Shown: positions 1 to 11,487 of the stretch, piece after piece | Position numbering within the stretch: the first letter of the stretch is position 1 | How the letters are laid out: every line of letters starts with the position of its first letter | Origin: Apteryx mantelli | Taxonomy: Eukaryota > Chordata > Aves > Apterygiformes > Apterygidae | Reading direction: 5' to 3' | NCBI RefSeq assembly: GCF_036417845.1 | Contig: NC_089980.1 | Span: 134,318,516 to 134,382,515 of the forward strand | DNA length: 64,000 nt | The notes under the pieces: model-generated | What the model was told of the DNA's origin: nothing | The model's input: only the letters and a program-made list of their open reading frames with translations | Database searches by the model: none | Made by a program: the position numbers and the translations under genes

Positions 1-335
1 TTCAGGGTGTATTGGTTTTATTTTAATATTTCCATATATCTCCCAAGACACTTATTGGCTATTTATATGTATTTCATCTTTGCTGAAGGTTACTCAGGCA
101 TATCTATGTATATGATTTATGTATCACATCACTGTAAACAATATTTAGATGTAATACATAATGTATTATATGCAATATAGATTATAGACTACTCAGGGTA
201 CATGGTACATATTCTAATTTGGATCTTACATTGCATCTGAAGCAGAAATTGCATTTGTTCTGATCCTCCTTCACTGCCATTTTAACTCATTTTTGAAATA
301 TACAGCTTGCCAAAAAATGCTTAATACTGTTTATA
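1..335. other. AT-rich intergenic DNA, no gene seen
   Basis: AT-rich sequence with no sustained coding frame, no splice-bounded exon and no RNA gene that I can recognise. It is probably ordinary intergenic DNA. Confidence 0.6.
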
Positions 336-385
336 TCATAAAATCATTGAGGTTGGAAGGGGCCATCTGACAGTATAAATTATTA
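336..385 (-). repeat. Short CR1 3'-end fragment, reverse orientation
   Basis: The stretch reading tcattgaggttggaagggg is the reverse complement of the avian CR1 3' UTR consensus seen in complete form at 26,640-26,690. Only the tip is left, so it is a short relic. Confidence 0.45.
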
Positions 386-970
386 GGTTTTGGCATAAAG
401 CACATAGTTCAGGTGCGAATGACAGAAGATGAAGGTATTTCACAATGCATCTAGAGTTTGTGGTTAGCTCAACAAAACCGTTCGTGTTACTCAGCCCATC
501 TCCTATCTGGAACCTTGAAATAGCCTCTTCTCTTCTTGCCTTTTTAGCTAAAAGTCCTCAGCTACATCAAGGATTTCAGCCTATGCCAGGGTACGTGTCA
601 GAGAGGGACTGGCCAGAAATCCCCTCTGGGAATTTGTCTTCACAAGGGAAAATCTCTCCACTCAGAAGATTCCTGGAAGCGGCCCTCAGAAGGGATCGTA
701 GCAAATATATTCACTGCTGTGTCCAAACTGGCCTGAGGGCAAGGGAGTATGAGGAGCAGCAGAGCCAGGATACATCGCACTATCTTTGCAGGTGCCTTAC
801 CTGGGACTGATGAAGACAGTACCAAAACATGCTGAAGATGCCACAAACCTGCCTTACAATGGGGTGGGCTCAGATGTGCCCGTAGCTGTAGCACTACTCT
901 GCCAGAAAGGGATGAGGAGCCGGGACTGGGGGGAGGAAAGAAAGGAGGGAAGATAACAAGCTCTGCTGTT
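386..970. other. No feature recognised
   Basis: No gene, RNA or clear repeat recognised. A 121-codon open frame at 445-810 has no family resemblance and no splice context, so I do not call it. The last part may be the decayed 5' edge of the following CR1 copy. Confidence 0.45.
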
Positions 971-974
971 TAGC

Positions 975-1641
975 AGTCATTAATATCTTCATCAGTGTCC
1001 TGGGGAATGAGACAGAATGCACCCTCAGCAAGTTTTGCGGACAGCACCAACCTGGGGTTATGCTCGAGGGCAGAGCTGCCATTCAGAGAGGCTGAAACAG
1101 CCAGCGCAATGCAATAGGAACCTCCCAAAATTCAGCAACTAAAAAGGTAAAGTCCTGCACCTGGGCTGGACTGACCCTCTGATCAGTACCAGCTGCAGAT
1201 GGACCAGGGGGTAGCAGCTTGGCTGAAACAAACCTGGGTATCTTGATTGACAGCAGGCTAAATATGGGTCACCACTGCACCCCGGCAGCCACGAAGGCTA
1301 ATGGCATCCTGGGCTGTATCAGCAGGAATGTAGGCAGCAGATGGAGGGAAGCATATCTTCCCCTTTGCTCTCCACTCTTAGACAACATCTTATCTAACTG
1401 GGTCCAGCTGTGGCACCTCTGCCACAAAAGAAAGGTTGATAAACTGGAGCAAGTCCAACAGACAATAGCCAAGATGGTCGGGGGGCTGGAGCACTTCATC
1501 TAAGCCTGGAGAAGAGATGGCTTTGCAGGGACTTAGTAGCATCCTTTCCATACCTGAAAGGAGATTAGTGAGAAGGCGGGTTGGACTAGATGATCTCCAA
1601 AGGTCCCTTGCAACCTCAACCAGTCTCTGATTCTGTGATTT
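975..1641 (+). mobile_element. CR1 non-LTR retrotransposon, 3' fragment
   Basis: This is the 3' end of a chicken-repeat-1 LINE. A broken frame encodes the C-terminal part of ORF2 (LGILIDSRLNM, KANGILGCI, SRWREAYLPL), the region after the reverse transcriptase core. It ends in the CR1 3' UTR: a 'ggttggactagatgatctcc' stretch, then 'tctgattctgtga' at about 1,629-1,641. The copy is truncated at its 5' end and frameshifted, so it is inactive. The identification rests on the diagnostic 3' end and matching ORF2 motifs in the copy at 25.8-26.7 kb. Confidence 0.85.
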
Positions 1642-2394
1642 GGAAAACAGTGGGGGAAATGCCCTCTCAGGAACAGCTTTCAAGAAGGGCAGCAGGCACA
1701 GCATCAGGGGGCCTACACAGAAACCTGGTGTCTGTTTCTAGTTGGGGGTTTCTTTTTGTACTTAACAGAAGTCATTTTACTGCACACACTTTCAACATAA
1801 TTCACCCCAGACACTTGGAGCCGGCTAGGTGTGCCAGTGATGTGGTGCAGCACGACAGCGATCATGGCCATGCCTGCAGTCTGCAGGGATCTGCAGGTGT
1901 CTTTCCTGGCCCTTCCCATGGATGCCCCTTTATGCTCCAGAACAAGTGTTTCCAGACCCCTGAGGCAGCAGCGGAGGGGGCAGCAGTGGGCGGCTGGTGC
2001 ATGTGGGGTGTCACCGGCACAGAGCCCGCTGCTGGAGCCGGGAGCTCCTCAGACACCAGCCCCATCTGCTGCCTTGCCCCAGACTGCACACGCGGAAATC
2101 CCGCAGGGTCGGAGGCGACGGAGGCTGGGAGCCCCCTGCTCGCTGCCCCCGTCCCAGCCGGCGCATCACAATGTGCCACAGTGGCACCGCGGCGACCGCG
2201 GCCACGGCCAGCAGCGCGTGTCCCCCAGCGCGGCACTGTGCCGGCGCGCGGCCGTGCGGACAGAGGTGGCTCCCGGCCCGGCGTCGCCGCCGCCTCGGGG
2301 ACACGCGTCCGGCCTCTCGCAGGCCTGCTCAGCGCCCGGCGCTGCCCGGCGCGGGACACGGCCGCACCGCAGCCGTCCGCCCGGCCTCGGCGCC
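1642..2394 (+). promoter_or_regulatory. GC- and CpG-rich region upstream of the RhoGAP-like gene
   Basis: From about 2,080 the sequence becomes strongly GC- and CpG-rich and stays so through the first coding exon, as expected for a CpG-island promoter. No TATA box is evident. Several long open frames on both strands here follow from the high GC content and are not called. The reading frame of the first coding exon is open upstream to about 1,831, so a longer N-terminus cannot be excluded. Confidence 0.4.
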
Positions 2395-5300
2395 ATGGGC
2401 CAGGCCAGCTGCTGCGGCGCCCGGGGCGCTGCCGGCCCCGCTGCCGGCACGCGGGCACAGCCCGGGGCCCCCGGCCCCGCGCCTCCTGGCGCCCGCCGCC
2501 GCCTCTGGGGCCGCGCAGCCTCCCGGCCCCCGCCGCCGCTCGGCGCCTTCGTCTCCAGCAGCAGCCCCCAGCTCCTGCTCGCCCTCCGTGCGCAGGTGAC
2601 GCGGCACCAGCGCACGCGCCGCAGGCACCTGCTGCTCTTCCCCCACGCGGTCGCCATCGCCAGCTTCAAGTAAGAGCAGCCATCGCAGCCCTCCTTCCTC
2701 CCCGACACCGCCTCGGCCTCCACCACCCGTCCCCAGGCACATTCCTCGCCCCAAGGGGTCCTGCGGGATCCATGAATGCACAAAGCATGTCTTTAATGAG
2801 GGGAGGTGCAAGGAGAACACGACAGGCTCCTGCTCTTGTCCTTCTCCTCTGCACGCCTTCACCAAGCATCCCGCTGCTATCATTGCCCAGCAGCGACTTC
2901 TCCAAAGTCCTCTGCGTGTGTGCTGCGAAGGAGGCTCATTGCTGCTGCCCGCGGCTCAGGGCCACCGTTCCCATGGCTCTGCCCCTGGAAATGGCTCTCC
3001 CATGGGGGACAGCTGGGGTTGCCCCCACGGCAAACACCCACAGATGAGTCCCTGCTCTTCCTCCCGGCAGATGCGGCCCCACTTTCCGCCTGCAGCACCG
3101 CGTGCGGCTCAGCGAGCTCTGGGTGCTGTGCAGCGAGGAGGCGGCCACGGCCAGGCCTGAGGACGAGGAGCAGGAGCAGGAGGAGGAGGAGGTCTTCGGC
3201 CTCAAGTGCAGCCACACCCTCATCCTCGTCTGGCCCAGCGACCTCTGCGTGGTCACTTTTGGGTGAGTCTGGGCGACACCTGCCAGGGGCCTGCGCGAGC
3301 CCCTCTCCTGCCCCACACGGCTCAGCCCTGGCCCTGGCACTCTGCCCACGGGGGCGAGAGCTGTTCGGGGCCAGCTCTGTCCCACGCAGGAGCAGCAGCA
3401 GCAGCAGCAGCGTGGGCTGAGGCCGCTTCTCCGTTGCGCTGCAGGTCGCAGGAGGTGAAGCAGCTCTGGCTGGACACGATGCTCCGGTAAGCTCTGCCGG
3501 GGAACTCCACGTGCCGCCGTAGGGCTGAGAGCGGGCGAGTGCTCCAGGCGGAGCTGCACGCAGAAACACCGGAACGTCGCTGGGGAAAGGGGCACCCGCC
3601 GCCCAGGGCAGCTCCTGGGCACAGCGGCGGGACTTGCTCGGCCTCGCGGTCGCAGTCGCCACCGAGCCCAGGAGCTGTCACCGCAGCTCCTCGCCGGCAG
3701 GCGCGGGCACCCCGAGCCGCTGCCGTCCGTCCCCACGAGGAGGAGGCCCGTGGGCAGCAGGAGGCAGGGCGCCGCAGAGCGCTGCTCCCAGCCAGCGCTG
3801 CCGCAGGCTCTCGGGCTTGGGGGTCCCTCGGCAGCGCGGGGCTGGCTGGCAGCAGAGAGCAGCGAGGGCTGGCGCTGACAGAGCTCTTGGCGTGCCCTTC
3901 CCTGTGCACAGGCAGAGCCCAGGAGCCCCGGGAGCCAGGCTCACCCGACTGCCCTCCCTGCGCCTCCTCACCGAGCTCGTCGGCTTCCGCCGTCCCGTAA
4001 GTGTCCTCACGCCGCCCGCCGCGCCCCGACAGCGCCTCGGCTTCCCCAAAGGCGCCCAAAGCTGGCCAGTTCCTCACGGCGCCTCTCTGCTCTCTCGCCT
4101 AGGAGGTGTCGCTGACGGCGGCGACCGTGGAGACGCTGATCTCGGCAGAGGTGAGCAGGGCTCCCTTTCCCTGCCCGCACTGCCTGTGCACGCGCGCTAG
4201 CTCAGCCCCTGGGGCGGCTCCCCGGGGCGGGCAAAGGCAGCAAATGCCTCGTGCCAGGCAGAGCGCGGCAGGGCGCACCGTCCCCGCGGCCACGGGCAGA
4301 GCCCTCGTGCCGCGCTGGGGCTGCTGGGCACCGAAGCAGCAGCCTCCAGCCGTGCGGGGGCTGCGGGCTGCAGGGCCGCTTCGGGGGCGCTGGCTGCGCA
4401 GGAGCCTTTGCCACAGCCCCCGTGGCACAGAGGGGCAGCGTCGGGCCCGCACCTCCGGCCTCTCCTCCGCGGGCCTTGGGCGCCCTCCGCTTTGCCCGGG
4501 AGCCTCGCGCAGATGCCTGCGTCGCTGCAGCAACTCCCTCGCGGCCCCGGCTGCTGAGGGGCACCTCTGTGACCTTCACCCGTTTCTCGCAGCAGGCTGA
4601 CGCCAAGAAATGCCCCCGCTCGGACCCTTCCGACATGCGAGAGGGCCTTGGCCACTTGCCTGGTGAGTCTGAGAAAGAGACGGAGCAGCTGCCTTCTGAC
4701 ACGCTGCTTGTTCCCTCCCACCATGCAAAACCTCTGCGCCTCTGCACAAGCTGGAGGAGACCCTGCAGCACAGGGCGCCGCACACACACAAGCGGCACCG
4801 TCCGGCTCTCTCCGCCGCATCTTCTACACTGAGTTTGGCTTTGCTTTTGCTTGCAGCAGAGGGAGCGAAGGCAAGAAGGCCGCTGATATCTTGGCCACTT
4901 GCTCGGCGAGGAGCCTCTGCCAGCGGGGACCGCCCAGGGCAGCTCGACTCTGGCCCCAGGGCGGCTCTCTTTGGCCAGCCTCTGGCAGTGGTCTGCGGGG
5001 AGGATGGTGGCCTGCCCCAGCCAGTGCAGGTAAGCAAGCCTGGGGACGGAGGCATCCTGGCTGCTCGTGCGAGGCCGCATGCCCAGCCCTTGTGCATGTC
5101 TGTGGTGTGACAGAAGTCACCTGAAGGAATCTTTCAGCAGCAGAAGCATCCAGGGCTTCAGCTGAGGACTGACAATGACAAGTAGCTGAACGTTATCGTT
5201 GGGTGAAAGATGCTCTTGTGAGAGTTTCCCCGCAGAGCTGGCTTTTGCAGCAGAGAGGCTTTTCTCTCTTGCAAGCAATCTCTGCCGGGCATCGAGGCTG

Positions 5301-7895
5301 GCTTGGGAAGGAGGGGATTCGAACATGGTGGCTTGAGGACTCCACTGAAGTCAGGGGGGTTCCCCAGGGCAAAAAGAGGGTGCATTAGGAAATAGCAGGT
5401 TCCTGCCAGTGCAATCTATGTGGAACAAGAAGGAGCTACTAAGCCAAGCAAAGCAGAGTGTGCCTGCAAGAACAAAACTGTCCCTTTCTTCCTGCAGGAT
5501 CTCCTGGCTATACTGTACGAGAAAGGGCCTGCCACTGAGGGGATCTTCAGGAGAGCGGCCAGCGAGAAGGCCCGCAAGGAGCTGAAGGAGGTTCTGAACC
5601 AGGGCGAGAACGCTGACCTGGACAGCAAACCTGTGCACCTCTTGGCAGTGGTGCTGAAGGTGAAGTCCTCTGACTTTTAGCTCTCAGAGCACGTGGCTAA
5701 TCTGCATGGGCCTCCGTCAGTGCCTCCACTGACCTCGGTGGCACTCAAAGCTAAAACCCTACTGAAGCCAAACTCAGTGGTTCAGGCTCAGGACACTTGG
5801 GCTTTTTTCTTCTCCACCACGTTTTCAGTTCCCCTAGTTCCGCCCCTGATTCCCTGCATGCCCATGGGAAACCCACTTCCTCCACCTCCTCCTCAGCATC
5901 CTCCTCTCCTCACTGAGGACTACTGAGATGGAGGGCTGCACCAAAGGCTCAGATATGAGCTGGGTGCTGCTCCTGCACTCACACCGCTGCACTTGGCATG
6001 TTCTCGTGCAGCCCCCTGCGCTCCCAGTGCTCAGGAGCACCTTTGGGAGCAGGGAGCTCAACGCAGCCTGCCTGCTCGTGAGCTCAAGCACGCACACGCT
6101 CCCTCTCCGCTCACTGGTAGCATTGAGAGCATCATCTGAGTACCTTGGCCTTGCAGGACTTCCTGCGAAACATCCCCTCCAAACTCCTCTCGGACAGCCT
6201 CTACGAGAAGTGGATGGAGGCGCTGGAGATGCCAAGCCAGCAGGACAAAATTGACCAGCTGAAAGAGTAAGACTTTGAAGCAGGCCCACCATTTTGGAGG
6301 GAACTCACACTCACTCCAGGGAGGAAGGAGCAGCCCCTGCACCCTGCATTATTAACGTCACATTTGGTTTGTGTTCCCCAGGGTGGCTGACAGCCTGCCC
6401 AGAGCAAACCTCCTCTTGCTCCAGCGCTTGCTTGCTGTGCTCCATCACATCAGCGAAAACGTGGAGACCAGCAGGATGGACGCCAGCAACCTGGCCATCT
6501 GCGTGGGGCCAAACCTGCTGAGCCCCGGCACGGACAACGGGCTCCCGCTGGAAGTGCTGAAGGAGCGCAATGACAAGGTCTCTTGAATTCACCCCCTCGC
6601 TACCGCCTTGGGGGCAGCTCTGCGCCATGCCCACAGAGACCCCTGCCCTTGCAAAAGCTCACCAAAGCAGCACCTCTGAACGCTGGGGGCGCCCCTCACC
6701 GGCACTCTCTGCAACGGCACAGGCAAATCTCTAAATCCGTGGTTTTCTGTGTGCAGGTGACAGCACTGGTCGAGTTCCTAATAGACAACTGCCGAGCAAT
6801 ATTTGGGGAGCACATCGCCTTGCCCTTCAGTCCCTCGGCCGAGGAGTCACCGGAGCACACACACAGCTCCACAGGTAGGGGGATGCACTGATGATTGTCC
6901 CCGGCCAGGGCTGCTGCTTTGCATTCTTTCACTGCATATCGGAAGACATCTGTGGCCATGCAGAGAGGTGCAGAGGGTTTAATATGGTATTGCAGCGTTT
7001 GCCTCCTGGAACGCTTTCCAGGAGCTCGGAAGGACAACACTCACAAAACAACACCCATGCCAGATGGTAAACGTCTGCACAGCTCTGCTCCTCCCCTAGC
7101 TGCTGCCTATGGCCTAGAACTGCACTCTCGCAGGACATTGCCCTCTCTGCCTCCTTAACTTCTCCTCTAGCTCGTCGGCAGGAAGGTTGTATTTGGCAAA
7201 GTGTGTGGTTGCACAGGGAAAGTCCCCTGGTACCTTCAGAGAGTACCTAAAAAGCACCTAACAGGCTCGTTCTCCCCACAGCACACCCAGGGGCTCCTCA
7301 GCATGACGGTTCTGCCTGCAGCAGCCCAGAGGCAGGAGCTGAAGGCAGCACCCCTACATTGGAGACGGAGCAGCCCAACGGCAGGAGCAGCAGTCTCAGC
7401 AGACCATATCCAAAATGCGTCTCTGCCCCTTCCCTGAGCAATGTGATGAATGACATCAGCAGGATGCAGAGGTGGTTCTCAGAGCCGGACCTGTCCTTGC
7501 ACAACCGCTTTGAAGGCACGAGCAGGGAGCAGGAGCCGAGGAAAAGCGAGGTCAATTACGAAGGCATGAGCAGGGAGCAGGAGCTGAGCAAAAGTGAGGA
7601 CAATTTTGAAGGCATGAGCAGGGAGCAGGAGCCGAGTGGAAGTGAGGACAAATGTGAAGGCATGAGCAGGGAGCAGGAGCCGAGTGGAAGTGAGGACAAA
7701 TGTGAAGGCATGAGCAGGGAGCAGGAGCCGAGTGAAAGTGAGGGCAATAACAAAGGCACGAGCAGGGAGCAGGAGCCAAGCAAAAGTGAGGACAATTTTG
7801 AAGGCATGAGCAGGGAGCAGGAGCCGAGTGGAAGTGAGGGCAACTACGAAGGCAGGAGCAGGGAGCAGGGGCCGAGTGAAAATGAGGACAATTAG
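2395..7895 (+). CDS. TAGAP/ARHGAP20-like Rho GTPase-activating protein, 12 coding exons
   Basis: Predicted GTPase-activating protein that switches off Rho-family GTPases at the membrane-cytoskeleton interface. Exons by GT/AG sites and phase: 2395-2669, 3071-3262, 3445-3486, 3912-3996, 4103-4150, 4593 (or 4596)-4662, 4857-5029, 5498-5659, 6157-6266, 6382-6577, 6757-6874, 7282-7895. All phases join, giving 694 codons and TAG at 7893. Exons 1-3 encode a PH-like domain (RHLLLFPHAVAIASFK, VRLSELWVL, EVKQLWLDTML) with a Glu-rich loop at about 3160-3200. Exons 7-11 encode a RhoGAP domain starting LFGQPL at about residue 275. The arginine finger is R313 in EGIFRRA and the conserved Asn is N430 in GPNLLSP. 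The middle segment may be a reduced RA-like region. The tail (residues 568-694) is eight 16-residue repeats. PH plus RhoGAP resembles ARHGAP20, while the GAP sequence looks closer to TAGAP. The start codon and exon 6 acceptor are the least certain points; donor 10 (gtctct) is weak. Confidence 0.85.
7512..7892 (+). repeat. Coding minisatellite, eight 48-bp units
   Basis: Eight direct units of 48 bp in the last exon of the RhoGAP-like gene encode a 16-residue motif of the type EGMSREQEPSGSEDKC. The final unit is one residue short before the stop. Units differ mainly at the serine/lysine/glycine positions after EP and at the last residue. Every unit keeps the frame. The repeat is charged and hydrophilic, so it is probably a disordered tail; copy number is likely to vary between individuals. 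Confidence 0.9.
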
Positions 7896-8658
7896 CCCAT
7901 CCACCAGTAACAGCTAAGGCTGGAGAAGGAGGCACTTGATAAAACACCTTTCCATATTGCCTTCACAATTATCCAACAGCTCTCTATACCCAAAACATCC
8001 TCCAGCTGCTCCCTGCAGAGCTGCTTTCCTCACCTCATGCCTCCGCCTTCACCTGCTCTACACTGCTTTCACCCTCTACTCCACAAAATAACTTTTAAAA
8101 TAGGCCCCAGGCTTTTTCCACCAAGCGCACTGAGGACAGCAGCAGACACCTAGCAGAGCCATCGAAAAGCACTCCATGTCATGCCATTTGGCCAACTGCA
8201 GGAAAAGGTGCGCAAAAAGCCTCCAGAACTGGGCGCCTGGGAAAACATGAGTTGTCCAAGAGACAGCTCCACGAGGAAAGCCTATCTGTTCTCCTGCACA
8301 ATTGTCCAGGAACACAGGCCAGATGACAAAAGCCGTTGCCTGTGGCCTATCAGCAAAGGCCCCATTTCAAGTCAGCTGAGGAAGTGCTTTGAGAGGGCGT
8401 GGAGTAGAGGAATCCTGGAAGACCACCCCTTTAGGAAGAGCCTCCCAAAACATGCCTGACCACAAGAGTTCCCTCCTACAGCCTCGCAGTGCCCACCATG
8501 AGGTCCGCAATGTCCAAGCAGGACACTCTGGCACCCTGCCCATGCACCAGCCGTGCACAGGACACAGCAGAGGTGTCTCCAAGGCATGTGCTCAGGGACA
8601 GAGTTTCTGCACGGAATGGTTTGGAGGTGGAAAGTGCAATGCGGAAGGTTGCTGCTGG
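7896..8658 (+). other. Probable 3' UTR of the RhoGAP-like gene
   Basis: Non-coding sequence between the TAG stop at 7893 and the first good AATAAA at 8659, with no further gene recognised. Confidence 0.5.
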
Positions 8659-8664
8659 AATAAA
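8659..8664 (+). terminator. Polyadenylation signal AATAAA of the RhoGAP-like gene
   Basis: A consensus AATAAA lies 764 bp after the stop codon of the RhoGAP-like gene, on the same strand. Cleavage would fall about 15-30 bp downstream. Confidence 0.5.
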
Positions 8665-8849
8665 CTTCCCTAGGAGTTTACCTGTGACCCCTGGAGCTCA
8701 TCAACTGAGAGCCATGCCTGAATGCTGCCAAGGACCCAGGCAAGGGCTTACATTCTTGGGCAACCAATGGATAGGAGGATGGAAAGCTGTGCCAGAATCG
8801 ATAGTGGCATAGGTAGAAAATATTCCTGTGCCTTTTGATCAAAACCCTT

Positions 8850-10113
8850 GAGACCTATATGAGGAACCTTTGGGCTTTGGAGGTCATGCTTTCCTGGATT
8901 CCATGTTCAAGTAGGACCTCTTCATGATTTGCTGAAGAAAAGCTCAATATGGAATTGGAAACCTCAACTTCATGCAGCATTAAGTGCTTTAAAAACTGAA
9001 ATGCTTACTTACCCATCTATGGGACCCCCCTACCCTACAGCTTCATTTACACTACATATAGGCATAGGGGATAAGGGACTTCAGTAGGGATTATGTCAAG
9101 AAAATGGGCAAGGCGGAAAGGATTACACCATTGGCAGAGGCTTTAAATTTTGGCAAGGGTCCCAGGAGAACCACATTCCCTTGGAGAAAGTGCTATTAGC
9201 CATAAATGAAGAGATAGTAATGACTGAGTCATTAACTCAAGATAGGAAATCAAGTTATGTGTGCTGAAAAGTACTGAAGGCCCTTATAAGAATGCAGCTA
9301 TAGAAGAACTAATACTCCAGTTCCTAGGTATTGGACAGATAGGGAAACGCATACAAAAATAATACGTTTAGGCCGATCTGCTGTCATTCCTAAAGTCTTT
9401 AATGAGAATTTGTAGGTACCTACAGCGGCAGGAGATTGTTTGCATTGCAATACTCATGGCATTGCACATACTGGCTATCCAGTCGAGGAGGCACCTGTCC
9501 TACCATGCCCAGAGCTCTGGAATTATGCAGTAGGAAATACTCACCTGGCACCTGCATCTGGCAACATGCCTGTGGTACTGAGACATGACGAGCATATGAC
9601 GATGCTTTGGGAGGCATCTGTGCATGCCCCTTCAATACTATTCACTGCAAAGATGATGTAAATTGTGAAGCTGGCAACATTTGCTGTTGGAATGTGACCT
9701 ATGTTTTTGATCAAATCACCAAGGAGAATTACTGCTCACCTTCTCACTTGATTGAACAAAAGGTGTCTTCTTTGGCACTGTTTAAGACATCAGTAACACT
9801 CGGAGTAACCTTCCATCAACTAGACACCTTTCTCAAAAAAAAAAAAAAAAAAAAAAAAAAGCCAAGGTTGCTAAAAGTCTGTCCAGAACTGGAAAACACT
9901 GAGAAGAAAGAGAAGGAAACATGAGGTATGATCTAGCCAACTGATTCAGTGAGCAAAAGTGGAAACCAGCCTGACTGCACATCACTGGGATGATATCTTG
10001 AAAGACTGGTCACCAAAAGCTATCAGTACACTGCGACTGATGTTCCATCCTGTGCTCATACTGTTAATAAACACCGCCTTGTTATTTGTTGTCACCTTGA
10101 TCTTGACCTGTTA
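8850..10113 (+). mobile_element. Decayed endogenous retrovirus remnant (pol RNase H-like and env fragments)
   Basis: A frame read from about 8,929 with one internal TAG gives RNase H-like segments (FTLHIGIG, KDYTIGRGFKFWQG, IPLEKVLLAINEE), as in retroviral pol. A second part at about 9,607-9,830 has a cysteine-rich stretch (GNICCWNVTYVFD) and at 9,986-10,113 a WDDILKDW segment followed by a hydrophobic anchor and stop, as at the end of a retroviral envelope protein. No LTR was recognised, and deletions and stops are frequent. It is an old fragment, unrelated in sequence to the ERV at 59-64 kb. The class cannot be fixed by eye. Confidence 0.5.
9835..9860 (+). repeat. A(26) homopolymer
   Basis: Twenty-six consecutive A residues interrupt the envelope-like frame of the ERV remnant. 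It may be the tail of an inserted processed transcript or a slippage expansion. Confidence 0.9.
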
Positions 10114-11137
10114 ATTTAAAATCTGAATAGTTCACCTCCCACGCGGGGAATATCTAAGAGAAGCTGGTCAGAGAGGATGGCACTCTGACACACCTCCCTA
10201 CTGCGACGTGCTCCAGGCAGTAGGCCTGCTTCCCCACTGCTCTGCAGACTCATTGGCACTGAGAGCTGGGCAAAGCAGGTGCAGAATGCTGCCTTCTTGG
10301 TCCACATTCCCTCTGCATGGCTGAATGCCCCCGTCTCACCTGGGAAGCAGCACAGGGACTCAGCCATGCAGTTCCCTTGGAAAGGCAGCCATGAAGGGAA
10401 CCAGGCTAACTCTGAAGGGAACTAGCTTAGTTCTCTGACCCAACAAGTGCTTCAATGCCCGCAATGGACCACGTGCAGTTAGAAAACTCTGGGAAATTTT
10501 TCCCTGCCAGTTTCACCAAAATTATAACATGCTGCTATTCTGCTGGCATTAGCCAGGCAGCAGTACCTGCAGCTACCAGGTGTATCTCCACCAGGACTAG
10601 TTCTGGCTCCAGGGAAAGGAAACCCACCTTGGGTAGGTGTTCTGCTTCCACTTCTCTCTGAACTGTGACAGCAGTCAGTCCTTACTGCCTGTGTCACCAG
10701 GACAAAGAGGGAAAACCTCAGAGGAACTGCTGAAGGCTCCACATTCACAAGAGGAAGCAACTTATTAAATACGTAGTCTGAAAAGAATAGAAAGGGCATC
10801 TCCTCTTGGGAAAGCGATATAATCCCCATAGGGACAGCCAACTCGCATACACACAAGGACTAAGAGCCTCTGTGGATGTTGGGTGAAGAACTTTTTTTTT
10901 TACATCTCTTTGAAATTCAAGATGCTAATTAGCTCCCAGGGATGTGGGAAACATCATTCCAGGGTGAAAGGAAGACAACTGAGGGTGCCTTGGGCAAGGA
11001 AGGAAGAGGTAAGAAGTGGCTGGAAACGCAATAATAGCACAAAATGTATTTGACCTTAAACAGTAAAATCATCAGCAATTCTTCTGAAACTGGAATTGAG
11101 TTTTCCTACATACAGAACTCATGGGACAGATATTATG
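10114..11137. other. No gene recognised
   Basis: Unique sequence without a recognisable gene or repeat, between the ERV remnant and the first duplicated defensin-array sequence. Confidence 0.5.
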
Positions 11138-11487
11138 ATGCTTGAGGAGGGACCCGAGGGCTTGTGTTCTGGCGAGATAGGGACTCCCCTGGGCAAAGAG
11201 GGCAGACGCTTCCCGGGCAGCAGCACAGAGGTCTTCCACGCTCTCAGGCCTCAGCTAGCTCCCAGAGGGTGTTCTGTGGTGACCTCAGCAGCGACGGAGA
11301 CCCTTCTCTGCCCTCGTGCCGTGGCCGGGGGAGGTGCCGCCCTGGGTTGTGGTGCAGCCTGTCGGGCTCTGAGGGTGTCTGCTGGGAAGCCTGGGAGTGA
11401 CCTGGACTTGCGGGTGGGCACTGCTGAGGTGGCTGGGCCTTGCTGTGGCCAGGGCAGTGGAGGCGACGGGGAAGGGTGCTTTGGGTA
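11138..11487 (+). repeat. Orphan copy of AvBD intron 1
   Basis: This stretch is nearly identical, in the same orientation, to 27,858-28,165, the interior of intron 1 of gene F2, and inverted to the matching part of R1 intron 1 (about 14,420-14,730). It stands alone, without exon 1 or signal exon, just outside the 3' side of R1. It marks the left edge of the amplified array and a rearrangement breakpoint. Confidence 0.8.

Noticed and set aside
1590-3047. A 485-codon open frame and several other long frames on both strands over 1.6-5.1 kb
   Set aside because: They come from high GC content and cross the introns of the RhoGAP-like gene in wrong frames. The compositions are Arg/Pro/Ala-rich with no family resemblance.
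7512-7892. Possible CRISPR-like array
   Set aside because: The 48-bp units are contiguous without spacers, lie in a coding exon of a vertebrate gene and encode a peptide repeat.
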